64,000 bases of DNA from Daldinia sp. FL1419 (GCA_025201765.1 MU623491.1:1-64000); one strand, 5' to 3'. Positions 12,884 through 24,321 are shown, counted from the first letter of the stretch. The notes: generated from the sequence alone by a model not told the origin. Numbers and translations: made by a program.

Positions 12884-15800
12884 GTGCGCCGAGAACTGAG
12901 GTGAGAGAGGATTCGTCAATTCCTAAAGCTCTAACAGAATTTGGATCAGCAGTCACACAACTCGGATAGGTAGCTACGAACGTAGATATAGCTTTAGGCA
13001 TAGCTTCCTCTCGGAGCTAAATACTCACAATAGATATGTGCGATAAGGATTGACGTAGAAGAACACCTTCCCAGAGCTCAGGATAAATGGTAGAAAAAGA
13101 AGTACACTAAAAAAAAGGGTTTGCAAGCTGCAGTAGCGTACATTCTACACTAAGCCGAGCAATCATCATGTACCTAGGTAGCTTAAAGTACATGTAGGGC
13201 ATACTTGGATGGCAAGATAGATACATGGGTACTCAAGGCTTAGTAGCACAGCGCCACCGTGGAAGGAACTTTTCAGCTTCAAAGGAATTTCCCAGCTAAA
13301 AGTTTCCATTCGCGTAATTAGAATTAAGATGCTAACAATAGCAAAACACTGGTCCCAACTCTTAGCTACGATTCGGTTCTCGCACAAAAGGCTCGTCCAC
13401 ACGTATGGGTTGGCATTATCGGGCCAGTCTCCCGAGTGGAAAGTCTTGGTGAGGGCAGCGCGTACAAGAGAGAGAGAGAAAAAACCGGCCAACTAATGCG
13501 ATTGACCAGGATGAGAGAGCTTTCTACCATAATTCTACTAGTCGCACTGACAAAGATGAGAATTGGGTAGCTACCATACCCATGTTCGGCCGCCACCTAA
13601 CTAGGGTAGGTAATCCGGCTTCATCTGGAATGAAATGTGTCAGTGTCAGTGTCAAAAAAAAAAAAAAAAAAAAAAAGCCACATCCGCAATCAGACAACCA
13701 GAGAAGCGATGGCGACGATGGGAGCTGACGTTCCATATCTGATGTCATAAGCTTACGAGCTTAACCACGGGTTCTTTTCACGTTCCCGCCGGACAGGTAC
13801 AGTCAAAGACAATACTTGGATTCGACTGGTGAGGAAAAGATGTGTGGGAACAAAATAGCATGCATGTGCATGTGAGGGAAGCATGAGATGGAGAGAGCTT
13901 TGATAATGAAACGAGTCCGCCAGGTTCCGCCATGCTACATGCGACCAATGCTACCACTAGTTACCCGAACAGAAGAAGAGTCTTCTCTTTTCTTATGCCC
14001 CGCCATTTCTTAAAAAGCCTCCACTCGAAAACCTCCACCTATCGTATCACCTCCGCAAGCTTCTTCCTCAGCCTGTTCAACCAATGCCGGAGCTTTCTCG
14101 TCAAGTAGATGGATGGATTCGGTCAGGGCATCCACCTTACCCACCTGCAGAACCCCTCGCCCCTCGAGCTTCCTACTGCTGCGGCGGTACTGCAAGCCGG
14201 GGGGCTTTGCCTTAGCTAGCACCTAGGAAGGTATGTAATAATGCATTCGTGTCTCGTGGGAAGCAGCTGGCTCTATTTGTTATACACCATGAGGTGTAAG
14301 GTTGCATTAAACCCGTCTTTATCATTCGAGGATCCCACGCCCTGCTTTTTTTGCTCCTACTGCACGTATTATGTGCTTGTACGCTTAGAGAACAACAAGG
14401 AACGGAAAACCTTGGCCTTCTTTTTCACTTAGCTCGCTTTAACTATTTCGAAGCTAAGAAGCTAGAAAGAAGCTTGCATCGCCAAATTCCGAGGAGTCAG
14501 ATTTTGAAGCTCTTAACGACACATTCAACTCGAGAGGAATCCATCTCTCGAGTCTTCCGGAGTTGTATTACGTATTACTACCGAAAGTATTCACGTCGTC
14601 AGCTTTTCTCCTTTTTATCATATGCGTTTATTGTTTTCTGTTTTACCTCCGCTCATCATAGAAAGAAAACCCCACTCGTAATTTTTCAAATAGCCATCCG
14701 TCCCAGCCGATCCTCGATCGAGTCAGAAAGGAAGCTGGTCGGTCGTTTAAATCGAGTTAAGAAAAAATACGGAGTGGGACGGAGCCAATAAAACAGTTCC
14801 TTTCTCTCTTTGTTATCCTCCGATTTTAAACTTGCCGCACAAGCTTGGGGGAGGGGGTCAGAACAGGCAAGACAGGTAGGGTAGAAATTTGTTAGGTACA
14901 TTTTATGTTATGTACGATACAATGCCTGCTTGTCTGCGAAGGGATGCCCGTCTTTCACCCGCTTTGGTTGGACCATCTATCTTTGGCTGCTTTGGATGAC
15001 AAGCTTCAGTTTACCCTGTCCGGGGGGGAGGCTTTGCTTTCTCTCTCTCTATTTTCTCTTTGTTAGTAGTTACCTAGGTACTTGATGTTCCCGCATTAAT
15101 ACCTTGCTAGGTATGGTACCTATCTAGGATAAACCTACCTTACACCACCCAGGCCACCAGACCACCTACATACATATACGCGCATCTACCATTTATCTTA
15201 CCCCTACCAGCCTACCTAGGTAGGTACATTTCTTAAACCTGGGTATCTTGAATTCCGTCGATCTAGCTTTTTAAAGTGTGTGTGATGTGTGGAGTATACC
15301 TAGGCAGGTAGTTAGAAAAGGTACCTATACGTAGTACCTACAGTACCTATAGTACCTACCTACCTACCAAGCTTACCCTTGGTACTTCACTTATACACCC
15401 TACTTCCATACACCCTGACTTACCCTACTTACCCTGACCTCCAGTGGTCATTGGCCACCCTACATGTATCGTACTATTTAGTAAGTTAAGTACCTACCTA
15501 GGCACGGTATTACCTAGGTAGTTCCATGTGTAGGTAAGGTACTTTACTATTAGTACTTTGCTATTAACTAGTACTTTACGTCTTGTGTTTAATGTTCCTT
15601 GTCTTCTTACCTTCTACCGACCTATCTACCTAAGCTGGGAATTCCAGTACCGCTGCTTTCAGCTACCCTTTCCCCTCCCCTCCCAATAAGGTCACCCTTC
15701 CAGTCTTTTCTCTTTTCTCTACCAACACCCGCGGAAAAGATAGAGAGAAGTGTCTTCGAAACACCTCATGTAACACCTGTATAGGAGCTTATAGCTACCT

Positions 15801-16020
15801 CGGCAGAGCTGTCATCATTTTCTTATTCTATATCGATTTGAACTGTTGCATGCTTAAGCTTCACAGGAATTGAATTATCGTCAATTGATGATTATATACC
15901 ACACTTCTTTAGTACTTCTTATCGTCATTTATCGTTAATAAATCCGTATCGATCTTGAGAACTGCCCCCCCCCCCGCCTTGGATTCCCGACCAGTAAATG
16001 GCGGGGTTGTTTAGGTCAAG
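12884..16020. other. Long non-coding stretch upstream of the zinc-finger gene
   Basis: No gene was recognised. It contains a run of about 23 A residues near 13,653-13,675, many ACCTAGGT and TACCTACC words (dense at 15,060-15,560) and pyrimidine-rich sequence just before the gene at 16,021, which is a usual promoter and leader composition in filamentous fungi. Open stretches such as 14,351-14,791 lack recognisable protein features. Confidence 0.6.
15060..15560. repeat. Cluster of ACCTAGGT / TACCTACC palindromic words
   Basis: The self-complementary words ACCTAGGT, GGTACC and their overlaps (TACCTACC, GTACCTA) occur over and over in this 500 bp. Smaller clusters are at 12,105-12,120, 57,030-57,080, 57,405-57,545, 58,465-58,495 and 61,610-61,660. 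They lie only between genes and have no fixed period, so this is a dispersed motif family rather than a satellite array. Function is unknown. Confidence 0.75.
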
Positions 16021-17606
16021 ATGCCGCCTCGATCTTCCTTAACGTCTTCTTTTTCTATTACCGACTCGAATAATGAAGTCGTCTGTCCTCTGCGAAATCA
16101 AGATGGCTCGAGCTGTCGCAAGCGCTGCATTGGCGTAAGTTGGCACATCTTTTTACTGATTCGCCTCCCCGAAGCCCCAAAGGATTTGGATTACGAAGCT
16201 GTTTCGGGTACAGCTTCGAGTCTTGACCCGAAAGCTATGTCGCAAAAAGCCAAGCAAGGACAATGTCTAACTCTTACATTGGAACAAATAGGAAAAGAGA
16301 TATCGTTCAATGCAAGAGCATATTCGACGAGCGCATCCAGAACATTATATCTCGAAGCTCCCTGCGACCGAGGAAAGCTTCTTACTTATGATCAGTACAC
16401 CCCCGTCAGATCGATCTCAGGTTCAGAACTCTGCTGGTCCGCCGCCAGGAGGCCTTGACCCGGGCAAAGGCTTTCCGCACGAGCGTCATCCATATTCCCG
16501 AGACGTATCTAGCGCTCCTGGGACTCCCAGAAACCATGACGAATATTCTGGTGGCTCACTATTACCGGCCGCGAGTGCCGCTGCTGCTTTGGCTCAGTTA
16601 GGTGGCCAGCACAAATTTGAGACGGATTGGGATAATGAAGCAGTAAATGCTCACCTGATATCACCATAATCGTTCAATAACAGCAATACTAACTCTGATT
16701 TCGAAGGGTTGGCAGTCTGATAATGACGGGCGGAGAATACCGAGGAGTACAATTGAACTACCTCCAATACATCTTGGGAATGAGCCGACTAGCGAACCGT
16801 TCCCTTCAATGAACTCTGCGCCCCGTAGGGATTTACTGCCCTCAATTCTTTCAAATTCGCCACCGGGTCGTTCGTCGACCCTCCCCCCGCTTCAACGTTC
16901 GCTTGGTCCCAATCGACCTAGGAAGCAATCTATCACTAAGCGTGGCCACAAGAAGCAAAAATCTCGAGGCACCGCAAACGATTGGCTTCGGAGGATCCAG
17001 AACGACGAGCGCCTCAAGCCAGGTGGAATTGACCGTAAAGCTCATTCTGTTGAGCCCTCAGCCGATTATGGCAAAAGGTGGGAAGATCTCATCGACGCAG
17101 CAGCCTCAGCTACAGAGGATATCGATGAAGATAGGACTCCTGTAAGTCGTGCCCGGCACATTCATTTTCCTTCTCTAACTTCCCAGGTCCCCCAATCTCC
17201 TATATCAATACACCGAGCTTCCTTACCCCCACTTCCCCATCAGCATTTTCAAGGCTATCAAGCTTCTCCTCTACAACAAGCTCTTACTCCACCATCCTTT
17301 GCCCAAGAGATTCCAGAACCTTTCCCGTCCGTTGAGAGTGGCGAGAGCGGAGAAAACTTCCATATAGGGAACTCTGGGCTTTCGGATTCGTCACCAGGCT
17401 ATTCATCTCAAGACGTGCACATTTATTGTGCTGCTTGCCAGAGAACGTCCAAACTCCGGGAATCGTATGCATGTACGGAATGTATTTGCGGCCTATGTCG
17501 AGATTGCGTTAATATCTTGATGGAGGAGCAAGGAGCCCGAAGAAAATGCCCGCGGTGTGCCACCATTGGTGGCAGATTTAAGCCTTTCCAGTTGGATATC
17601 CGATGA
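16021..17606 (+). CDS. Zinc-finger protein with C2H2-like N-terminus and RING-like C-terminus
   Basis: Spliced gene of unknown role. Exons are 16021-16134, 16292-16642 and 16707-17606, joined by phase-0 GT-AG introns with CTAAC branch sites, giving about 454 residues. A further possible 45 bp intron (17142-17186, GTAAGT...CTAAC...CAG) is in frame; if spliced, the protein has 439 residues. The first junction assembles a C-x7-C...H-x4-H pattern (CPLRNQDGSSC ... HIRRAH) at residues 22-50, which neither exon alone shows. The middle is Ser/Pro-rich and probably disordered. The last 60 residues hold four Cys pairs (CAAC, CTEC, CGLC, CPRC), a RING- or zinc-ribbon-like cluster. Nuclear or ubiquitin-related function is possible but not shown. 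Confidence 0.85.
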
Positions 17607-18822
17607 AGCGTCTCGCCACTGCTATGCTCAGTTCCAAAGATCTAGCCCAGCACCCCGATGATCTACCCTCTCTGATAAGCATACTATCACCGATGACTAT
17701 CACTCGTCAACAGGTATATAAAACGGCATGCTGTTGAGACGGCCCGTGGTTTTTAATAACTCACTAGAATGCATTGGAGATCCGGTCGTCAATTGGACAA
17801 AAGGCTAGATCGCCAAGTGGACTACCTGGGACACAGTATAGGCTTAAAGCCACTATCCATGACATAGATTTGCACCGACCCGAGTGACACACTCGTCGAG
17901 GTGTGTATGGGGCTCGTAATCTGTCACGATCTCATGATGTTTAGGATTGGTGTACCAAGGAACGAGCATAGAGAGCGTTTACTTTTAGCGACGATTATTC
18001 TGAACGTCTTATTGCATCTTTCCTCACGACGGAGGACGACATATGTTGCCGACAACTTTGTATACCGGAATTTCTTTTTGTTTCTTTTTGGTCTGAAGGG
18101 AGAGGATTGATTCCCCCGGCGTTCCGTATGGGGATGATTTGGGGTTTCTATGATATTTACGGCCGATTCAGCCTCTTCTGTTGAAGAGGATCACTGTGTG
18201 ATGGTTTGACTTTGGGACACTGTGGTTTTAACGGTTTTTTTAAGACTCGCGCTGAAACGCAAGCTGGCCGGCTCTTTGATTTATCTAGGAAAGAGACCAC
18301 AACGAACGATTATAGGGGGCGTTTACGGCGGAGACCAACGTTATCAATAGCAATGTGATCATGAACATTACGTTATCTGCTTAAATAGCCCACTTATATA
18401 TACACGAATGAAGAGTAGAGCTCTGGATTGATAAGTTATGGTCTTGTTGGCCTTCTACAAGGAAGGATATATTTCCTTGATTCTAAAGAATGCATCCTGA
18501 GATTGTATACCGAATACATGGCCTGTGAGACAAGACAAACCAAGATGTAGTTTTCACATTCTGTTGTAGTAAGGAATGGCTCGCTAAGGACGGAACTGAG
18601 ATATCGTATCGTACGGCTCTCGGGTTACGAGACTGGTATAGGAATATCGAATAGTGTACTAGGCGTGTATTAGATATACTGCGAATGTGCCATGCCTTGC
18701 TATGTATAAATATACGCACACCCCAACGCCGTGGATTTTTTTATATATATACCCAACCCAAAGCGCACCCATTCTCATTCTCGTCCCGCGATGCTCACCT
18801 CGCTCCCCTCCCGGCAAACGCC
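17607..18822. other. Intergenic region between convergent genes
   Basis: This lies between the 3' ends of the zinc-finger gene (plus) and the Hep_59 gene (minus). Short open frames on both strands show no conserved features. It should contain the 3' untranslated regions and termination signals of both genes. Nothing else was recognised. Confidence 0.6.
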
Positions 18823-20141
18823 CTACCGTCCTTTCCCCTTGGCCTCCTTGGCCTTCTCCAGGAGCAAATTGCGCATCGCAGCGCGGACGTTGCGACTGCC
18901 GCCCAATTTCGGTCCTTTGAGCACGTCTTCGTCGGCCGCCGCACCGCCCTTTCCGGCGCCTCCGGCCCCGGAGCCGGCGGGCGCGTTGGCGGGCTTTTTG
19001 CGCTTCTGCTGGCGCTCGGCCATCGCGTCCATGAACTCGCGGCGGAATTCCTCGGCGATGCGGTCGTCGGCTGCGCGGTCGTCGGGCGCGTCGGGGTCGG
19101 TGGTGGGAGGGGCCGTGGGGGCTTCGTAGACGTCTACTGGGGTGGGTGTTAGTAAGTTGTTTAAGGAGAAAGGGGAGGGGGAGGGCTTACGTCTGCTTTC
19201 TCGAAGAATCTCCTCGACTAATTGGTCCCTCTTGATGTCGTCGCTATTCCGTCTATTCCTCGACCTCCAGGGCTTTCCGTCTCTACCCAGCCTAACCTTC
19301 TTCGGCCGACCGCTCTGCGATGACTCGTCGTCGTCGACAGCTTCTCCGCGCATTCTCCGCGCAGCGCGCTCTGTTAGCGCTTCGTTACGACTGCGCGCCT
19401 CGTCGCCGAGATCGATCTCCATAAGTTGCCCCTGTAGCGCTCTGTTCTGCTGTTCGGGCCTAGGTGCTTGTATTGCTGTTATCGGCGTAGATTGCGGCGG
19501 GTGGTTAGATGACCGCGCGGTGGCGTTGGACGAGGACAGTGAGGAAGTAAGCGCGACTGCGTTGTGTCGCTTGGCCAATTCGGCTTCTATGTATTCCTCC
19601 CTTGCTCCATCAGCGGCTGTGCAGACGATTGCGATCGTGCGCTAGAGGGGGGCGAGACTCACATGTGCTTATTTACCAACTCTGCTGCCATTCCGGTTTG
19701 TGGCGCGAAGCGCTTTTTCACGCCCGCTGCGATGTCCAGCACTTTATTTTCTTCCTCGCGGATCATGAGACTGAGGTCGTCGAGACCATCACCAGTGCCG
19801 TTCATCGCGGTCGTGACATCGTTAGAACCGTGGCTGTTTCCCGCGCCGAACTTGACGCCGCCTAATCGTGCCTTTCGCGCATTGCGTAGTCGCAAAACCT
19901 CGGCTACCGAAAGTCCCTTCTCTTCCCCTTCTGTATCTTCGCCCTGAATTGGAGTAGTAGCCTTCGTTTCGCCGGGGGTATCTGATGCGGTCGGTGTTCC
20001 TTCAAGTCGTGGCGTTTCTACGGACTTGGCTCGTTCATCGTTGTCGTCGGCTGGCTCTGCTCGTTGCCTATAGGTCTTTCTTTTCTTCCCTCGGAAGACA
20101 ACCGGTGGTACGGGTGTCGATTCCGAAACCGTACTATCCAT
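18823..20141 (-). CDS. Tls1/C9orf78 family protein (Hep_59 domain), spliceosome-associated
   Basis: Three exons: 20141-19663, 19600-19191 and 19136-18823, 400 residues. The first intron (62 bp, phase 2) joins NKH to MEEYIEAELAKRHN, rebuilding the family signature that includes FAPQTGMAAELVNKHM. The second intron (54 bp, phase 1, in frame) joins ILRESR to LDVYEAP. Known members are fission yeast Tls1 and human C9orf78 (HCA59), nuclear proteins that associate with the spliceosome; Tls1 affects splicing of telomere factors. The N-terminus is acidic and charged, with FRGKKRKTYRQR near residue 16, and the tail is rich in Gly, Ala and Lys. The start at 20141 was chosen because it begins this conserved N-terminus; the longer frame upstream reads through AT-rich leader. 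It is divergent from the acylphosphatase gene. Confidence 0.88.
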
Positions 20142-20449
20142 TGGGTATGATGGTTCCGCGACAGATTTCCAAAGAAATATTTGATTCGAAGTTGGCGGTT
20201 TGTATGTCGATGGTAATAAGAAAGTAAGTTCAGGTACGTACACCGCAATGGAGTACAAATCAAAGGCAAGCATCGGATAATATTATCCGAAAATCTGCCG
20301 CTTATCGGTTCCCCACCAATGCCGCGCCGATAAAGCTCTTCCCGTCGTCATTGTACATGGTCATGTCGAAGCTACCCTGCATTACATGCGAACTGTTATC
20401 TGCCGTCGTGCATGCGATCTGCTACACCACACACAATTGAAGCATCAAG
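20142..20449. promoter_or_regulatory. Shared divergent promoter, Hep_59 gene / acylphosphatase
   Basis: About 308 bp separate the two divergent start codons, so promoters and leaders of both genes must lie here. No individual factor site can be assigned with confidence. Confidence 0.55.
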
Positions 20450-20905
20450 ATGACCCAAAGAGTATGCGATATCGATTTGGCTGTATCTAAAATTAGGAGC
20501 TAATTAAGATCTCAGGTTTACTTTCAAGCCCACGGCCGAGTTCAGGGTACGGACTCCACTACGATAGCGAATAAGCTACGATTAGAAAACTGACGTCACA
20601 GTGCGGCAGGCGTAAGCTATCGCTATTTCGCGCAGAAGAAGGCAGCCGAACATAATATTACCGGATGGTGCCGAAATACAGAACACGGTAAAGTAAGCAT
20701 CCATAAACTATTCCGGCTCTAATAAATGTTTTGGTAGGTTACTTATATCTCCTAGGTTGAGGGCGAAGCACAAGGTCACGAGGATTCCGTGGCGTCGTTC
20801 CTGAAGGAGCTCGATAAAGGTCCAACGCACGCCCATGTCGTCAAGCTAGATAAAGAACCTCGAGATGTGCAGGAAGAGGAGACACACTTCGAGATTCGAA
20901 GATAG
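20450..20905 (+). CDS. Acylphosphatase (four exons)
   Basis: Small enzyme that hydrolyses acyl-phosphate bonds (EC 3.6.1.7). Exons are 20450-20461 (only MTQR), 20516-20546, 20610-20692 and 20756-20905; introns of 54, 63 and 63 bp all start GT and end AG. The product is 91 residues, the usual family length. The residues HGRVQGVSYR carry the phosphate-binding loop with catalytic Arg (R12 of GRVQG), and ITGWCRN carries the catalytic Asn (about residue 36). EGEAQG and FLKELDKGP match the rest of the acylphosphatase fold. It was missed by single-frame ORF searching because the longest exon is 150 bp. It is convergent with Prp16, 112 bp away. The reading frame closes exactly over all three introns, so the model is well supported. 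Confidence 0.92.
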
Positions 20906-21017
20906 GGGTTGAAACCTATATTCAATTACAAGTCATAATTAGATGAGCCTACGAGATTGAGTAGGCTACCGTCGTTTATATAGATATCACAATATTCCAA
21001 ACCTCGTCAACACGCCT

Positions 21018-24011
21018 CTAGAAACCTCTACCTTTCCTCTTAGCTACTGGCTTCTTCACTGCGCCGGACGTTATAATCTTCTTGGTTTCCTTGTTGGCTG
21101 CCGGTTTCTTCGCTGCCCTTTCTTCCTCTTGCTTCTTCTGTTCCTCATATCTCCGCTTATCTTCCGCCATTTTGGCCTCGATCTCCATTTTGCGATTGAA
21201 TTCGGTCTCCGTAACGCGCTTTTCTCGGGCCGAGTACCCTTTCTCCTTTACGGAATAGAACACGCCACCCAACTCTGCAAGCCAATGAGGGTCGACGGAT
21301 GTTACCGTGGACATATACTCCTTGGAGGTAAGGATGAGCTCGTGGTAGACCACGTAGTCGGGGAGAAAGCCGAGACCGTATAGAGCACTCGTTGGATGGA
21401 GCTGTACAGTGACTGATGTGCGTAGGTTGATATACTCCCCTATACCCTTGACTTTGGCGGCTTGATGATAGTAGCCGGAGCAAATGCACTTACGGATGAT
21501 GTCCCAATCCGTACCGCAGCTAACCATCTGCATCTTTTGCATCTTCATAATATCAAGAAGCTGATCTCTGATCTCCTTTGCTCTACGCAAAGACTTCGGA
21601 TGCAAAAAGTGACGCGTACACCAACCATCCGAATAGCCATTGGTCTTCCACTGCGAGTATACGTGCAGATAAGTTAGATGATCGGATTCGGGCACGAAGA
21701 ATTTCTCGCGCGCTGCATCAGACTCTTCTTGCCGTTCTTTCGGGCGATAAAAAACGTTAGGGACGGAAAGCATGGAAACGATGGTCACCATCTCCTCGCT
21801 ACAGCCATATTCCTCAGACATAATGAGAAGCTTCGCTAGAGATGGGTCCATGGGGAAGGCGTTCATCTTGGAACCGAGTTCTGTAAGTTCACCGAGGTTG
21901 TCTAATGCACCCAAAGCCCAAAGATCGAAAAGCGACGTGGTGATGGTATCTTGCGGCGGCGGATCCATAAAGTCGAAGTCGAGAAGGTCCCGAACACCGA
22001 GCGACTTTAGTAGAAGCACGGTATTGCTGAGGTTCGTTCTTTGGATTTCGGGTATCGTCTGAATATAAAGCTCGTCCTTAAATGCCTTCTCGGTATATAG
22101 GCGGAACGCTTTACCGGGACCTGTTCGACCAGCACGACCTGCACGTTGACCGGCGTTCGCTTGCGATATTGGGGTAATCTGGAGCGTATCCATACCCATC
22201 CGAGGGTTGTACACCTTCAGCTTAGAATAACCTGCGTCCACCACGTACATAATACCGTCGACCGTTAAACTCGTCTCGGCGATATTCGTAGCCACAATAC
22301 ATTTCCGTACTCCAGGAGGGGCCCGGTCAAAGATCTTCGCTTGAAGATCTGCTGGCATCTGACTGTAGATCGGAAGGATACTGAGTTCTGGTGGATCGTT
22401 CAGGGCATCCAAGCGTTCTCGTACTAATTCGCAGGTACACTCGATGTCCTCTTGTCCGGTCATAAATACCAGAATATCGCCAGCGCCCATCGATACGTGG
22501 ATTGCAAGCACTTGCTGTACAGCTTGGTCAACGTAGTCTTCCACCGGCGACCTATGAAACATGATGTCGACAGGGAAAGTTCGACCTGGAATAGTGAATT
22601 CAGGAGCACCGCCGAAGAAATCCGAAAACCGCTTCGAATTCATGGTGGCTGAAGTGACAATTAGCTTGAGGTCTCTTCGACGTTGTAAAATCTTGTTGAA
22701 AAGCCCCATCAATACGTCAGTATTGAGCGCTCGCTCGTGAGCTTCGTCCATTATTACGCATGAATAACGGTCTAGATCCCTCTCGTTAAGCGATTCTCGT
22801 AGTAAGACACCATCAGTCATATATTTGATGACGGTGTCCTTGCTAGTGCAGTCTTCGAATCGAATAGCGTAGCCAACCGTACTGCCCAACTTAACCTCCA
22901 TCTCCTCAGCCACACGCTTCGCTACACTCATCGCCGCAACTCGTCGAGGTTGAGTACACCCTATCATGCCTAATTTCCCGTATCCATCCTCGTATAGAAA
23001 CTGCGTAAGCTGTGTCGTTTTTCCCGAGCCCGTCTCACCGACCACGATAACAACCTGGTTGTCCCGAATTACCCTTAGTAAATCCTCTCGGACCGCAAAT
23101 GCGGGCAGAAACTCTCTTTGCTCCCTCAAGGTTTTGCTCTGACTGAACGCACTCGCGCCGTCGTTCTTCTTCATGTGTTCGCTGAACTTGTTGTCTCCAG
23201 ACTTTGGCGCGTCTTCCTCTGTTGCTATCGGCAAGGCACTATCTCCTTCATCCTCTTTCACGCCCAATACGTTTCCAAGAGCTGTACCAGCCATGTTAGT
23301 AGCTTCCTTGGCATACCGTTGACGTTCCCTTTGCTGTCTCCTTTCCCTCACTACACGACTTCCTTTTCGACTAAACACTGCCATGTCGCTCTGGTAATCC
23401 CTCACAGCCGGAACTGGCTCCAACTGCTTGGTAAAAACGGTTCGTCCATCCAAGAATGGCGGTTTCAGATCATGGACCAGTAAGTGAACGCGGGTCCCCT
23501 CATCCTCGTCTTCAAAATCATCCCCCAATGCGCGTCGTTGGGCGACACCGGAAGTAAGCATACGGTTCGTCTCCCAGGCATCGTTGTCCTTTTGCCTCTG
23601 TAATTGGCGCGCGTTCATATGTCGTCCGGATTTCTTCTCGATCAACTCGGCCTCCCGCTGTTGCTGTTCGACCCACGAGGTGTCGTACGACCCAAAGGGA
23701 TTATGGGAGTCATCGCCAAAGGTATGGCCACCGGTCTCGTCACCGGTGTACCAGTCTCGATCAAGGGCATTCTGTTCATCTGCGTCCACTAAGGGTTCCG
23801 GGCCATCAAACTCTTGTTGTTTCGGGGTTGATGCATAATTCGACTGCGCGCGAGGTGTGGAAGCGCGCGAACTAGAGCCGTGCTGCAAGCGACCGTGTGG
23901 TCGAGACGAATGGCTCCGATTCGGAAGGGACATATAACGGTCATCCGAGCGCAGAGGATTAAAGTCGATTTTGCGCCTCTTGGGGCTAAAATTCCCGTCC
24001 TCCCTATCCAT
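21018..24011 (-). CDS. PRP16: Pre-mRNA-splicing factor, DEAH-box ATPase Prp16 (DHX38)
   Basis: Single-exon gene, 997 residues. Prp16 is the DEAH-box RNA-dependent ATPase that remodels the spliceosome after the first transesterification step. Order of parts: charged N-terminal extension (1-300), Walker A GETGSGKT (325-332), DEAH (422-425), SAT (454-456), motif VI QRAGRAGR (622-629), then winged-helix, ratchet and OB-fold region. The C-terminal sequence FVPESDHLTYLHVY, CSGYYHQAAKVKG and LTSKEYMSTVTSVDPHWLAE fits Prp16 rather than Prp2, Prp22 or Prp43. The tail is Lys-rich (ends KRKGRGF). The start chosen is the first Met of the frame and gives the usual length. It is divergent from PWP1 with a 310 bp gap. 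Confidence 0.96.
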   Translation of the reverse strand: MDREDGNFSPKRRKIDFNPLRSDDRYMSLPNRSHSSRPHGRLQHGSSSRASTPRAQSNYASTPKQQEFDGPEPLVDADEQNALDRDWYTGDETGGHTFGDDSHNPFGSYDTSWVEQQQREAELIEKKSGRHMNARQLQRQKDNDAWETNRMLTSGVAQRRALGDDFEDEDEGTRVHLLVHDLKPPFLDGRTVFTKQLEPVPAVRDYQSDMAVFSRKGSRVVRERRQQRERQRYAKEATNMAGTALGNVLGVKEDEGDSALPIATEEDAPKSGDNKFSEHMKKNDGASAFSQSKTLREQREFLPAFAVREDLLRVIRDNQVVIVVGETGSGKTTQLTQFLYEDGYGKLGMIGCTQPRRVAAMSVAKRVAEEMEVKLGSTVGYAIRFEDCTSKDTVIKYMTDGVLLRESLNERDLDRYSCVIMDEAHERALNTDVLMGLFNKILQRRRDLKLIVTSATMNSKRFSDFFGGAPEFTIPGRTFPVDIMFHRSPVEDYVDQAVQQVLAIHVSMGAGDILVFMTGQEDIECTCELVRERLDALNDPPELSILPIYSQMPADLQAKIFDRAPPGVRKCIVATNIAETSLTVDGIMYVVDAGYSKLKVYNPRMGMDTLQITPISQANAGQRAGRAGRTGPGKAFRLYTEKAFKDELYIQTIPEIQRTNLSNTVLLLKSLGVRDLLDFDFMDPPPQDTITTSLFDLWALGALDNLGELTELGSKMNAFPMDPSLAKLLIMSEEYGCSEEMVTIVSMLSVPNVFYRPKERQEESDAAREKFFVPESDHLTYLHVYSQWKTNGYSDGWCTRHFLHPKSLRRAKEIRDQLLDIMKMQKMQMVSCGTDWDIIRKCICSGYYHQAAKVKGIGEYINLRTSVTVQLHPTSALYGLGFLPDYVVYHELILTSKEYMSTVTSVDPHWLAELGGVFYSVKEKGYSAREKRVTETEFNRKMEIEAKMAEDKRRYEEQKKQEEERAAKKPAANKETKKIITSGAVKKPVAKRKGRGF

Positions 24012-24321
24012 CCCGAGAGTAATTTGTGTAAAATATGTTGGCGGGTCGAGATGGTCTCGAGCGGTGTAAGTAATAAATCAATTAATTGAATTGCGGGAAA
24101 GGAAAACAAAAGTTAAGAAGTACCCAAAGGCTCGGCGTCTTGGCGCAAACAGCTAAGCAGCTAAGCTACGCTAAATTTCCTTATCGGCCTTTTATCAGCA
24201 AATACCCCGCTAAAATTTTATCTTGAAATTTTGGGAATAAAAAAGTTCGCGGGGCTATCTTCTGAATTCTTGCGCCGTACTGAATTCTTCTACGGGTAGA
24301 CCGTGTCGCCAGCAATTAGCC
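24012..24321. promoter_or_regulatory. Shared divergent promoter, PRP16 / PWP1
   Basis: 310 bp between divergent start codons. It holds an AT-rich stretch around 24,160-24,245 and no open gene. Sharing a promoter between a splicing ATPase and a ribosome-biogenesis factor could allow common growth control, but that is inference. Confidence 0.5.

Noticed and set aside
12179..13001. Overlapping small frames on both strands
   Set aside because: They are produced by the two inverted arms of the 586 bp TA-flanked element and share the same arm-encoded string; not genes.
14351..14791. 146-codon plus-strand open frame before the zinc-finger gene
   Set aside because: No recognisable domain, composition typical of leader or intergenic DNA, and no supporting splice pattern.
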